Below, piece after piece: positions 1-6,145 of a stretch of 6,297 bases of DNA. The DNA comes from Deltaproteobacteria bacterium (GTDB taxonomy: Bacteria > Desulfobacterota > G020345765). Below the pieces are notes generated by a model. The model was not told the DNA's origin, searched no databases, and worked only from the letters and a program-made list of their open reading frames with translations. The translations under genes were made by a program, and so were the position numbers. The stretch lies in the NCBI GenBank assembly GCA_030616835.1, contig JAUWWP010000169.1, positions 1 to 6,297 of the forward strand. Reading direction: 5' to 3'. Numbering within the stretch: the stretch's first letter is position 1; every line of letters starts with the position of its first letter.

Positions 1-1643
1 AACGATGATATAGTCTTTAAGGCGTCAACAACTCCCTCGATGGCGCTGCCCCCGGCCGCAACTTTCTCCCGGCCACCCTCCGCAATCCTGGTACTCTTCA
101 TGGTTGCTTCCTGAATGGTCTCGACCAAGGCCCTGATCTCCTTAGTTGCATCCCTCGCCTTGATCGCCAGTGTCCGGGTGGACATGGCAACCACCGAAAA
201 CCGGCGTCCTTCGGCACCCGCTCCCGCTGCTTCCAGCGTAGCGTTTATAGCCAGAAGCTCGGTCTGCTCCGCGACTTTCTCCATCAACTCGACGATCCGG
301 TAGGTCTCCTTGAAGCGGTCCTCGAGCATGACCATAGCATCCCTGATGGCGTCAACCTGTTCCGTAATCCCCTGGAAGTCGGTCTGCGCCTGGTCGAGCT
401 TGCTCTGGCCGTCGTGACATGCGTTAAGGGTCTTGGAGGCCACATCATCCACCATCTTAGCCCGCTCTGTGATCTCCCTGGCAATAACCGTCATCTCCTC
501 AACAGTGCTGGAGGTCTCTTGAACCGCAGAGGCCTGCTTGGTGGCTCCGCTCAATTGCTCAGCACTCACTGAGAGCACGGTATTGACCGTCTCGTCCATA
601 CCCATAATCCCGTAGCGGAGGGTATTCAATATTGATTCCGCGGCCTTCATCTGCCCAACAATGGTCTCCTTCATCTGGTTGAAGATTCCTCCCAGCTCAG
701 CTAACTCATCGTTGCTGACGAGGCGGACCGGCTCGTCATAATGCCCTCGCCTTACCTGCTCGGCAACGGTCTGGAGAATGCGGATCGGCTTCGTTGTTTC
801 CCGGGCAGCAGCAAAAGCAATGATCAGGCCTAACCCCGAACCAATCAGCATGAGGGCGAAGTAAAAGGTCTTGAGGCTCCCCATTCGTGATTTAAAGTAT
901 TGGGAAGATCTGATCGCCGGGTCGTTGTAATGCTCGATCTCGTCCACAAGCCCGGCGGCGACCGAGGGAGGCAGGGCCTGTTCCATCTTTTCCATGTTTT
1001 TGAGCACAGTATTGGTCTGGCTGTAACTTACGATCATGGTGTAACCGGTGATACCTACCACCATGACAATCACGATCATAATTAACTTCACTTGCAGCGA
1101 TAGCCTAAGTCCCGCGGTCCGGGCGGCATCGCGATCGGGGATCAGAGCCATGGTTCGCTGGACCACCGGCTCCACTATCCAATTGGAGCCATAAATGGCC
1201 ATGGGGATCGTCAGGAGACCGGCGATAACACCCGCGAGAAACCCGTAAATCCAGAGATACAGCGGCCATTCAAGAATCCGGGCGGCTATCAAGACCCCGA
1301 AAGTCCCGCCTAAAATGTAAGCCGGGAAAGAAAGTGCAGGCAGGAAATAGGCGAGGTTCACGCACCGATCCTGAGCAGAAAGCACTTCTGCCTCACTCAG
1401 CTCCTCACCTTTCTCATCGGCTTCCAGGAAAACATGAATGGGACGGGAATAAACATAAACAATCGCAACATAAATGCTAATAAGAATGATCTCGACTGGT
1501 ATGGGGTAAATAAGCATAAGCTTTAAATCATGGAGTGCGGCATCCATCACATAGTAGATCAGAAGCTCTATTCCCAAAATGTGGAAATAGACAATTATCA
1601 GGATCATGCTCAGCATCCGACCAAAGAATCTGCGTTTACTCAT
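1..1643 (-). CDS. Methyl-accepting chemotaxis-type transducer, 6 TM + HAMP + MCP signalling domain (C-terminus off the window)
   Basis: The minus-strand frame is open from the ATG at 1643-1641 to the window edge (547 codons seen, no stop). An in-frame TGA lies three codons upstream, so this is the first possible start; no clear Shine-Dalgarno precedes it. Predicted membrane helices lie near residues 10-31, 42-65, 97-121, 128-150, 186-207 and 258-280. A short, roughly 50-residue loop between the last two may be the extracytoplasmic sensor. A HAMP domain follows at about 280-330 (KPIRIL, then a NDELAELGGIFNQM segment). Next comes the long heptad-rich signalling domain, with the hairpin entry VAEQTELLAINATLEAA at 457-473. 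By family knowledge it should signal to CheA/CheW kinase complexes. Oddly, the tip differs from the near-invariant consensus: Gly474 replaces the usual Arg of EAARAG, and the usual DEV of VVADEVRxLA is Met-Ser-Thr at 487-489. The four-helix N-terminal part is unlike the classic two-TM receptor. The class assignment is secure; ligand and output are unknown. Confidence 0.93.
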   Translation of the reverse strand, partial: MSKRRFFGRMLSMILIIVYFHILGIELLIYYVMDAALHDLKLMLIYPIPVEIILISIYVAIVYVYSRPIHVFLEADEKGEELSEAEVLSAQDRCVNLAYFLPALSFPAYILGGTFGVLIAARILEWPLYLWIYGFLAGVIAGLLTIPMAIYGSNWIVEPVVQRTMALIPDRDAARTAGLRLSLQVKLIMIVIVMVVGITGYTMIVSYSQTNTVLKNMEKMEQALPPSVAAGLVDEIEHYNDPAIRSSQYFKSRMGSLKTFYFALMLIGSGLGLIIAFAAARETTKPIRILQTVAEQVRRGHYDEPVRLVSNDELAELGGIFNQMKETIVGQMKAAESILNTLRYGIMGMDETVNTVLSVSAEQLSGATKQASAVQETSSTVEEMTVIAREITERAKMVDDVASKTLNACHDGQSKLDQAQTDFQGITEQVDAIRDAMVMLEDRFKETYRIVELMEKVAEQTELLAINATLEAAGAGAEGRRFSVVAMSTRTLAIKARDATKEIRALVETIQEATMKSTRIAEGGREKVAAGGSAIEGVVDALKTISS

Positions 1644-1674
1644 TTCAAGTCACATATTTTATTAATAAAAAGAG

Positions 1675-1775
1675 TGTAGGGGCTTGATTTTCAGCCTTCG
1701 TAGTCCGCCTCAGGCGGACGAAGTAGGCCATCAAGCCCAATCCGCCTGAAGCTACGGCGGATTTGAACCCCTACA
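1675..1775. repeat. 101-bp composite palindromic intergenic element (three-way-junction dyad)
   Basis: The ends are a perfect 8-bp inverted repeat, TGTAGGGG (1675-1682) and CCCCTACA (1768-1775). Inside are two arms. Arm 1 is closed by CTTGAT (1683-1688) pairing with ATCAAG (1730-1735) and contains the hairpin GTCCGCCTCAGGCGGAC at 1703-1719 (7-bp stem, TCA loop), extended by CTTC/GAAG across a bulge. Arm 2 is AATCCGCC (1739-1746) against GGCGGATT (1756-1763) with a 9-base loop. The two arms share a TCCGCCT core. Nested, non-coding symmetry of this kind is typical of dispersed REP/MITE-like intergenic repeats. It sits 32 bases upstream of the transducer start, so it may lie in that gene's promoter or leader. 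No T-tract follows either hairpin, so it does not look like an ordinary terminator. Multiplicity in the genome is not visible here. Confidence 0.7.
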
Positions 1776-1907
1776 TTTACGCATTATTTGGGATTAATAT
1801 CATACCTCCACTACACCTAATCTTATTCCTCCCGGCACAACTCTCTTATATCATAAATAACCTAACTTAATCAACTGAGCTAATGGAACTATGTCCCCTT
1901 TTAACCT
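1776..1907. other. AT-rich intergenic spacer with no recognised feature
   Basis: This stretch between the two repeat elements is clearly richer in A and T than the flanking genes. I see no credible coding frame, RNA gene, strong dyad or convincing promoter for the leftward transducer gene. Confidence 0.5.
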
Positions 1908-2016
1908 CAGGGTGACTGAGAATGGTGGTTTTTCAAAAACTCGATCGCCGAAGCCCGCATAAGTAAAGGATTTTATTTTTCAGAAATGTCCGAAATTTGA
2001 ATTTTCGGTCACCCTG
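1908..2016. mobile_element. Putative MITE-like element, about 109 bp, with imperfect terminal inverted repeats
   Basis: The left end CAGGGTGACTGAGAAT (1908-1923) is matched by the reverse complement of the right end, CAGGGTGACCGAAAAT (read from 2016 down to 2001). That is 14 of 16 positions, with the outer nine perfect. The interior is non-coding and itself contains dyads: GTTTTT/AAAAAC in the middle and CCGAAA/TTTTCGG near the right end (1990-2008). Size, terminal symmetry and lack of coding capacity fit a miniature inverted-repeat transposable element. I see no clear target-site duplication, and no transposase is in the window. It could also be a large regulatory dyad upstream of the operon promoter. 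Confidence 0.5.
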
Positions 2017-2066
2017 TTGAGACCTGAACCCTTTTTCCTATCTTCAAATTTCAACAGGAGGAGGCA

Positions 2067-2095
2067 TTGACAGTGCCTTGGTTTCATAGTATGTT
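2067..2095 (+). promoter_or_regulatory. Sigma70-type promoter for the GMC/BCR-HAD operon
   Basis: A perfect -35 hexamer TTGACA (2067-2072) is followed by a 17-base spacer and TATGTT (2090-2095), which matches the -10 consensus at four of six positions including the key second A and last T. Transcription would start near 2102, leaving a leader of about 30 bases that contains the Shine-Dalgarno of the first gene. It is the best promoter match I found in the intergenic region and is correctly placed to drive all four rightward genes. Confidence 0.65.
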
Positions 2096-2114
2096 GTTAT
2101 TACATATACTAAAA

Positions 2115-2122
2115 AAGGAGGT
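2115..2122 (+). promoter_or_regulatory. Strong ribosome binding site for the GMC flavoprotein gene
   Basis: AAGGAGGT is a full match to the anti-Shine-Dalgarno complement and lies 8 bases before the ATG at 2131. This fixes the start of the first operon gene and predicts efficient translation. Confidence 0.85.
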
Positions 2123-2130
2123 ATCTTCCC

Positions 2131-3420
2131 ATGGCACGAATCGAGACTGATGTAATCGTGGTCGGCTCGGGACCGGGCGGAGCCACACTGGCGCGGGAGC
2201 TGGCCCTTAAGGGACGGGAGGTGATCCTGGTGGAGCGGGGTCGGTGGCATAAGTGGTCGGTGGGTCGGCTGAGCTCGTTGTTCACCATAAATAAAATGGT
2301 CCGATCCAAGGAGGGCGGTCTGATGTCCCGGGGCATCACTGTGGGTGGATCATCAGTGGTCTACAACGGCAATGCCTATGATCCTCCGACCTGGCTTGCT
2401 TCGGAGGTGGGGATTGATCTCTCCGAGGAGGTGGCCGAGACCAAGTCTGAGATCGGGATCCGTCCCCTGCCCGAGGACTTCTGTAAGGGTTGGAGTGCCA
2501 CTCAGCGCCTGGTGGAGGCGGCTGCCGATCTGGACATCGCTCTTACTCCCCAGCAGAAGTTCATTAATCCAGAGAAATGTGACCCTCGCTGTGACGACTG
2601 TATGCTGGGCTGTCGTCGCGGAGCCAAGTGGACGGCGCGCGAGTATATTGAGGAGGCTAAGGCGCACGGTGCCCGGGTGTTGACGAGGGCAATGGTGGAG
2701 CGGGTGATCATTGAGGATGGTCATGCTAAAGGGGTGAAGCTCCGAGGGCCGGATGGCGCGGATGAGATCCGGGCGGAGAAGGTGGTGCTCTCAGCAGGAG
2801 GGATCGGCACTCCGATAATCCTTCTCCACTCCGGGGTCGAGGGGGCCGGGGAAGGCTTCTTCATTGATCCCATGAATGTGGTCGTAGCCGTGGGAAAGTA
2901 TCGCGGCCCTGACCACGAGATGACTTTTTCATATGCCTCCGAGGAGTTCGTGGAATCGGAGGGCTACCTGGTCGGCAACTTGGGCTCGCGAGTGTTGTCC
3001 GGAAATAAGTTGATGCACCTGCTTTCATTACGGGGGCTTTTACGGCCGCATCAGCTACCGCGCATGATGGGCGTGTTCACTAAGATCGGCGACACCCCCG
3101 GGGGCCGCATCCATGCGGACGGTACCATTGAAAAGCCCTACTCGCCTGAGGACCAGGAAAAGTTCCGGAAAGGCACTGAGACGTGCAAGAAAATTCTCCT
3201 TAAGGCCGGGGCTGACCCCGATTCCTTCACCGTAGCCCACAACATCGGGGGGCATCCCGGAGGCACCGCGGCCATCGGCAAGGTAGTAGGTAAAGATCTC
3301 CAGGCCTACGCGGCAAAGAACCTCTATGTTTGTGATGCCTCCGTGTTCCCTCGCTCTCCCGGCCGGCCGCCCACACTAACCATTATCGCCCTATCTAAGC
3401 ACATGGCGAAAGAGATTTAA
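2131..3420 (+). CDS. GMC-type FAD-dependent oxidoreductase with a four-cysteine (possible Fe-S) motif
   Basis: 429 aa, cytoplasmic (no signal peptide or membrane helix). The N-terminus is a Rossmann FAD/ADP-binding fold: VVGSGPGG at 10-17 with Glu35 of VERG placed for the ribose. GGSSVVYNG at 72-80 resembles the GMC flavin-contact signature. Cysteines 150, 154, 157 and 161 form C-x3-C-x2-C-x3-C followed by RRGAKWTAREY, a segment resembling the CxxGCxxGAK region of gluconate-dehydrogenase-like and long-chain-alcohol-oxidase-like GMC proteins; here it could hold a [4Fe-4S] cluster (inference). The GMC C-terminal domain is seen in AHNIGGHPGGTAAIG (369-383) and NLYVCDASVFP (397-407). His375 is the probable catalytic base, while the usual second catalytic His/Asn before the TLTI segment is replaced by proline (GRPPTLTI, 411-418). 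It is shorter than typical GMC enzymes of 500 residues or more. It leads the operon and ends 18 bases before the next gene. It probably oxidises an alcohol or alicyclic intermediate, or shuttles electrons; the substrate is unknown. Confidence 0.85.
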   Translation: MARIETDVIVVGSGPGGATLARELALKGREVILVERGRWHKWSVGRLSSLFTINKMVRSKEGGLMSRGITVGGSSVVYNGNAYDPPTWLASEVGIDLSEEVAETKSEIGIRPLPEDFCKGWSATQRLVEAAADLDIALTPQQKFINPEKCDPRCDDCMLGCRRGAKWTAREYIEEAKAHGARVLTRAMVERVIIEDGHAKGVKLRGPDGADEIRAEKVVLSAGGIGTPIILLHSGVEGAGEGFFIDPMNVVVAVGKYRGPDHEMTFSYASEEFVESEGYLVGNLGSRVLSGNKLMHLLSLRGLLRPHQLPRMMGVFTKIGDTPGGRIHADGTIEKPYSPEDQEKFRKGTETCKKILLKAGADPDSFTVAHNIGGHPGGTAAIGKVVGKDLQAYAAKNLYVCDASVFPRSPGRPPTLTIIALSKHMAKEI

Positions 3421-3425
3421 GGATC

Positions 3426-3433
3426 AAAGGAGA
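3426..3433 (+). promoter_or_regulatory. Ribosome binding site fixing the start of the 496-aa subunit
   Basis: AAAGGAGA lies 5 bases upstream of the ATG at 3439, within the 18-base gap after the GMC stop codon. It supports this start rather than the internal in-frame Met64, and hence the reality of the unusual N-terminal extension. Confidence 0.75.
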
Positions 3434-3438
3434 GATAC

Positions 3439-4929
3439 ATGAGCACTCAATTTCAACCTCTTCAAACCCTTCGCGGGCTCTTTCGCGGGGGAAAAGGACC
3501 TGAAGGGATCGAGGCGGAGGAGGAACTTCAGCCTCTTCAATACATCCGCGAGCTCTACGAGAAGCGGCTCAAAAGGGGTAGCGATAAAGAGGAGAAGGGC
3601 CCAAGAGCCTTGCGGCGGCAGCTCCTCATGGTCCGGGCCTTTGGCAAGCTCATGAAGCCTCTGCTTCGCTTCGAGAACCTGTTCACCTTTGAACAACGGA
3701 TAGGCATCGAGATGATTGCGAGCCAGTCCTTGACCCTAAATGTGCTCTGGGCGATGCATCCGGGCCATCTTGCTCTCAGGCGGTACATAAAGGAGGTGTT
3801 GGATTGCGTGGACCGCCATGAGCGGCCGTTGGTCTGGCTGGAGTGGTGCATATCCCCGGACCTTATCCTCGCCTTCGATGCCCAGCCCTTCTGTACCGAG
3901 GGCCTGGTGGCGTTGCTCTACCCCCTGGGGCTTAATCCCAACGAGAAGCTGATTGACATCGGAGCAGAAGCCGGGGTGCCGGTGGAGTATTGCTCGGCCG
4001 CCCGGAACGCTGTCGGCTCGTATCTTGCTAAACAACTGCCCGAGCCGGACTGCATCGTGACTGTATCTCACCCCTGCGACAGCATGGTATCTTCCTACCA
4101 AACGCTCGAGTACCTGTCCAACGCTCCCACTTTCCGGCTGGACACCCCATACTGGGAGGATAAGCGCGGCCTGGACTATTACACCGGGGAGATCCGGAGC
4201 TTGATCGCCTTCCTGGAAGAGCACCTCGACCACAAGCTCGACTATGACCGTCTCCGGGAAGTGTTGACCGAGGTCAACAAAACTAATGAGTTGCTCATGG
4301 AAATAAACGAGATGTACAAAGCTACGCCCTGTCCGGGTACGATCCTAACGCAAAACATACACTGGCTTTTCCGAGTGATCGGGATGGGAACCCCTGAGGT
4401 TACCGAGGCGGCGCGAAGGCTGCACAAGCTCACCCGCGAGCGCCTGGAAGCCGGACGGGGCACGATCAAGAACGAGAAGATCCGGGTGATCTGGTACGAT
4501 GTGTCTATTGCCTTTTATCCTCTGATACCATGGATGGAAGAGACCTTTGGCGCGGTGGTGGCGATAGACCTGGTGAGCTATATCAATACCCCACCCATTG
4601 ACACCTCCACTCCCGAGTCCACGATCCGGGGCCTGGCCACTTCCTACATGAATCTGGCCATGGCCCGCCAGTTCCATGGAACCTTGGATTTATTCCACCG
4701 GGACCTGTACCGGGTGTGCGAGGAGTATAACGGCGACTGCTTTATCTATGCCGGCCATGTCGGATGCAAGCATGGATGGGCAAGCGTGCGCCTTCTCAAA
4801 GATTATATGAAGAAGATCAATATGCCGCTCCTGGTCCTGACCTCGGATATCTTTGACCAGCGCGTGACTAATGCGGATCAGCTCAAGTCAAAAATCGAGG
4901 AATTTTTTGTAACTAACGGATTGGTGTGA
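3439..4929 (+). CDS. BCR/HAD superfamily catalytic subunit, larger (BcrB/BadE/BzdO-like; 2-hydroxyacyl-CoA dehydratase D-component family)
   Basis: 496 aa, cytoplasmic. It belongs to the HGD-D family, whose members pair as heterodimers, bind Fe-S cluster(s) and an acyl-CoA, and receive ATP-driven electrons from an activator to reduce an aromatic ring or dehydrate a 2-hydroxyacyl-CoA. The likely cluster ligands, one per family motif, are Cys137 (LEWCISPDLILAFDA), Cys185 (EYCSAARNAVG) and Cys443 (GHVGCKHGWAS); the last resembles the H-x-G-C motif of BcrB-type subunits. Cys152 and Cys213 are further cysteines nearby. The residue range 349-470 looks like the second Rossmann-like half. Residues 1 to about 80 are a charged extension absent from typical members of roughly 400-450 aa; it contains a short internal duplication (FQPLQTLRGLF and LQPLQYIRELY). 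The stop overlaps the next gene's GTG start by 4 bases (GTGA), implying translational coupling to its partner subunit. The family call is firm; the substrate (aromatic versus hydroxyacyl-CoA) is not determined. Confidence 0.9.
   Translation: MSTQFQPLQTLRGLFRGGKGPEGIEAEEELQPLQYIRELYEKRLKRGSDKEEKGPRALRRQLLMVRAFGKLMKPLLRFENLFTFEQRIGIEMIASQSLTLNVLWAMHPGHLALRRYIKEVLDCVDRHERPLVWLEWCISPDLILAFDAQPFCTEGLVALLYPLGLNPNEKLIDIGAEAGVPVEYCSAARNAVGSYLAKQLPEPDCIVTVSHPCDSMVSSYQTLEYLSNAPTFRLDTPYWEDKRGLDYYTGEIRSLIAFLEEHLDHKLDYDRLREVLTEVNKTNELLMEINEMYKATPCPGTILTQNIHWLFRVIGMGTPEVTEAARRLHKLTRERLEAGRGTIKNEKIRVIWYDVSIAFYPLIPWMEETFGAVVAIDLVSYINTPPIDTSTPESTIRGLATSYMNLAMARQFHGTLDLFHRDLYRVCEEYNGDCFIYAGHVGCKHGWASVRLLKDYMKKINMPLLVLTSDIFDQRVTNADQLKSKIEEFFVTNGLV
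3451..3558 (+). repeat. Short in-frame imperfect direct repeat, 75-base offset
   Basis: Bases 3451-3483 and 3526-3558 encode the related undecapeptides FQPLQTLRGLF and LQPLQYIRELY (residues 5-15 and 30-40 of the 496-aa subunit). The DNA is also alike, with about 24 of 30 bases matching over the core, including a shared CCTCTTCAA block. It looks like a small internal duplication that built part of the N-terminal extension. Confidence 0.6.
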
Positions 4930-6062
4930 TTATGACTACTTTGGATAAGTTCCGGGAAATAGCGCGCGAGCCTTTCAACGAACACCTGCGGGCCCACAAG
5001 GACGGCGGGGGAAAAATTATCGGCGCCTTTTGCTCGTATGTGCCGGAAGAGTTGATCGTGGCGGCGGGTATGGTTCCCTTCCGGATGCGGGCGGTGGGCT
5101 CCACCAAGACCACGCTCGGCGACACCTGGTTCTCGAGCTTCAACTGCTCGTATGTCCGCCACCTTTTCGATCTCGCCCTGGAAGGTTCATTCCGCTTCCT
5201 GGACGGGCTGGTATTCATCAACGCTTGCGATCATATCCGGCGGATGTGGGATAACTGGAAGGCGGCGCTGGATCATCCCTCCTTTATCCATATGACCGCG
5301 GTGCCGCGCAAGAAGGAGCACGGTGCGCTGGGGTGGTATCGGGAGGAGCTCGAGATCCTGAAGCGGGCCCTGGAGGATCACTATGGTATAACCATCACTG
5401 ACGAGGCGCTTCGGGAGGCCATCCGAAACTCCAACCAGGTACGGCGACTACTTTCCCGGCTCTACGATATGCGAAAGGATGACTCGCCTCCCATAACCGG
5501 CGCGGAGACATTGTCCGTGATCATGGCCGGGACCGCTCTTCCCCGAGAGCAGTTTATAAAAATGCTGGACGAGCTTCTCAAAGAGCTTCCCGGCCGGGAG
5601 GTCTATCCTCCGGACGCTCCGCGACTCATGCTCCAGTCCGGGTGCCTGGAAGAGATCGAGCACCTCGAGTTGATCGAGGGCCAGGGTAGCGCGGTTGTGG
5701 ATGACTCGCTCTGCTTCGGGCGGCGCTACTTCGACCGGCTTGTGGACGAGGATCTTGACGATCCAATTCAGGCCCTTGCCGAGCGCTATATGAATCATCT
5801 CTCCTGCCCGCGCATCTCCGATGATTTCAAGAACAGGCTGGAGTACATCCGCAGTTCCACCCGGGAGTATCGGCTCGACGGTCTGATCTGCGAGAAGCTA
5901 AAGTTCTGTGACCTCTGGGGCGGCGAGGCCTTTATTTTGAGGCAGGAGTCCAAAGCCACCGGTCTTCCGGTTCTCGCCCTCGAGCGCGAGCTCTACGGCG
6001 GCGGGGAGGGCCAAGTGAAGACAAGGATCCAGGCCTTCCTCGAACTAATCGGAAAGGTCTGA
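4926..6062 (+). CDS. BCR/HAD superfamily catalytic subunit, smaller (BcrC/BadD/BzdN- or HgdB-like)
   Basis: 378 aa from GTG 4926, or 376 aa from ATG 4932. GTG gives a 4-base overlap with the upstream stop and a weak GGA 5 bases ahead, while ATG is the stronger codon; the choice is open. It is the second HGD-D-type subunit and the probable heterodimer partner of the 496-aa protein. Family motifs occur in order: AFCSYVPEELIVAAGMVPFR (34-53), FNCSYVRHLFD (72-82), NACDHIRRMWDNW (99-111) and EKLKFCDLWGGEAF (323-336). By comparison with structurally known dehydratases, Cys36, Cys74 and Cys328 are the expected cluster ligands, and Cys101 sits in the conserved ACD.xRR motif. Length matches BcrC/BzdN-type subunits (about 380 aa). 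An 83-base gap separates it from the activator ATPase. The family is certain; the precise reaction is not. Confidence 0.9.
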   Translation: MIMTTLDKFREIAREPFNEHLRAHKDGGGKIIGAFCSYVPEELIVAAGMVPFRMRAVGSTKTTLGDTWFSSFNCSYVRHLFDLALEGSFRFLDGLVFINACDHIRRMWDNWKAALDHPSFIHMTAVPRKKEHGALGWYREELEILKRALEDHYGITITDEALREAIRNSNQVRRLLSRLYDMRKDDSPPITGAETLSVIMAGTALPREQFIKMLDELLKELPGREVYPPDAPRLMLQSGCLEEIEHLELIEGQGSAVVDDSLCFGRRYFDRLVDEDLDDPIQALAERYMNHLSCPRISDDFKNRLEYIRSSTREYRLDGLICEKLKFCDLWGGEAFILRQESKATGLPVLALERELYGGGEGQVKTRIQAFLELIGKV

Positions 6063-6145
6063 GATTCGTATGTGGTAGATCGCAGATCTGATATCGCCTT
6101 CCACGGTTTACCCCGCTCGCACGGATACAAGATTAAGGGATTGGA
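6063..6145 (+). other. 83-base gap between the small catalytic subunit and the activator gene
   Basis: This is much longer than the other intergenic junctions of the operon (18 bases and a 4-base overlap). It contains the 8-bp palindrome CAGATCTG and a ribosome binding site at its end. I see no strong promoter or terminator, so readthrough from the upstream genes is likely. Confidence 0.45.
6135..6140 (+). promoter_or_regulatory. Ribosome binding site for the activator ATPase gene
   Basis: AAGGGA lies 5 bases before ATG 6146. An in-frame TAA at 6134-6136 excludes any start further upstream. Confidence 0.6.

Noticed and set aside
115..303. Plus-strand 62-codon open frame in the left part
   Set aside because: It lies antisense to the conserved hairpin of the chemoreceptor, whose frame is open across the entire region.
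1703..1719. Hairpin GTCCGCC-TCA-GGCGGAC as a rho-independent terminator
   Set aside because: No T-run follows the stem on either strand, and it lies upstream of the starts of both divergent genes, not at a gene end.
1644..2130. CRISPR array or tRNA in the intergenic region
   Set aside because: There are no regularly spaced direct repeats and no cloverleaf or T-loop sequence; the symmetry present is inverted, not direct.
2353..2724. 123-codon minus-strand open frame within the GMC gene
   Set aside because: It is a shadow of the real coding frame; its translation shows no family motifs.
3736..4233. 165-codon minus-strand open frame inside the larger catalytic subunit
   Set aside because: It is antisense to a clear HGD-D gene, has no recognisable domain or ribosome binding site, and is explained by the codon bias of the real gene.
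6082..6089. CAGATCTG palindrome as an operator before the activator gene
   Set aside because: An isolated 8-bp palindrome is expected by chance, and no promoter is recognisable beside it.
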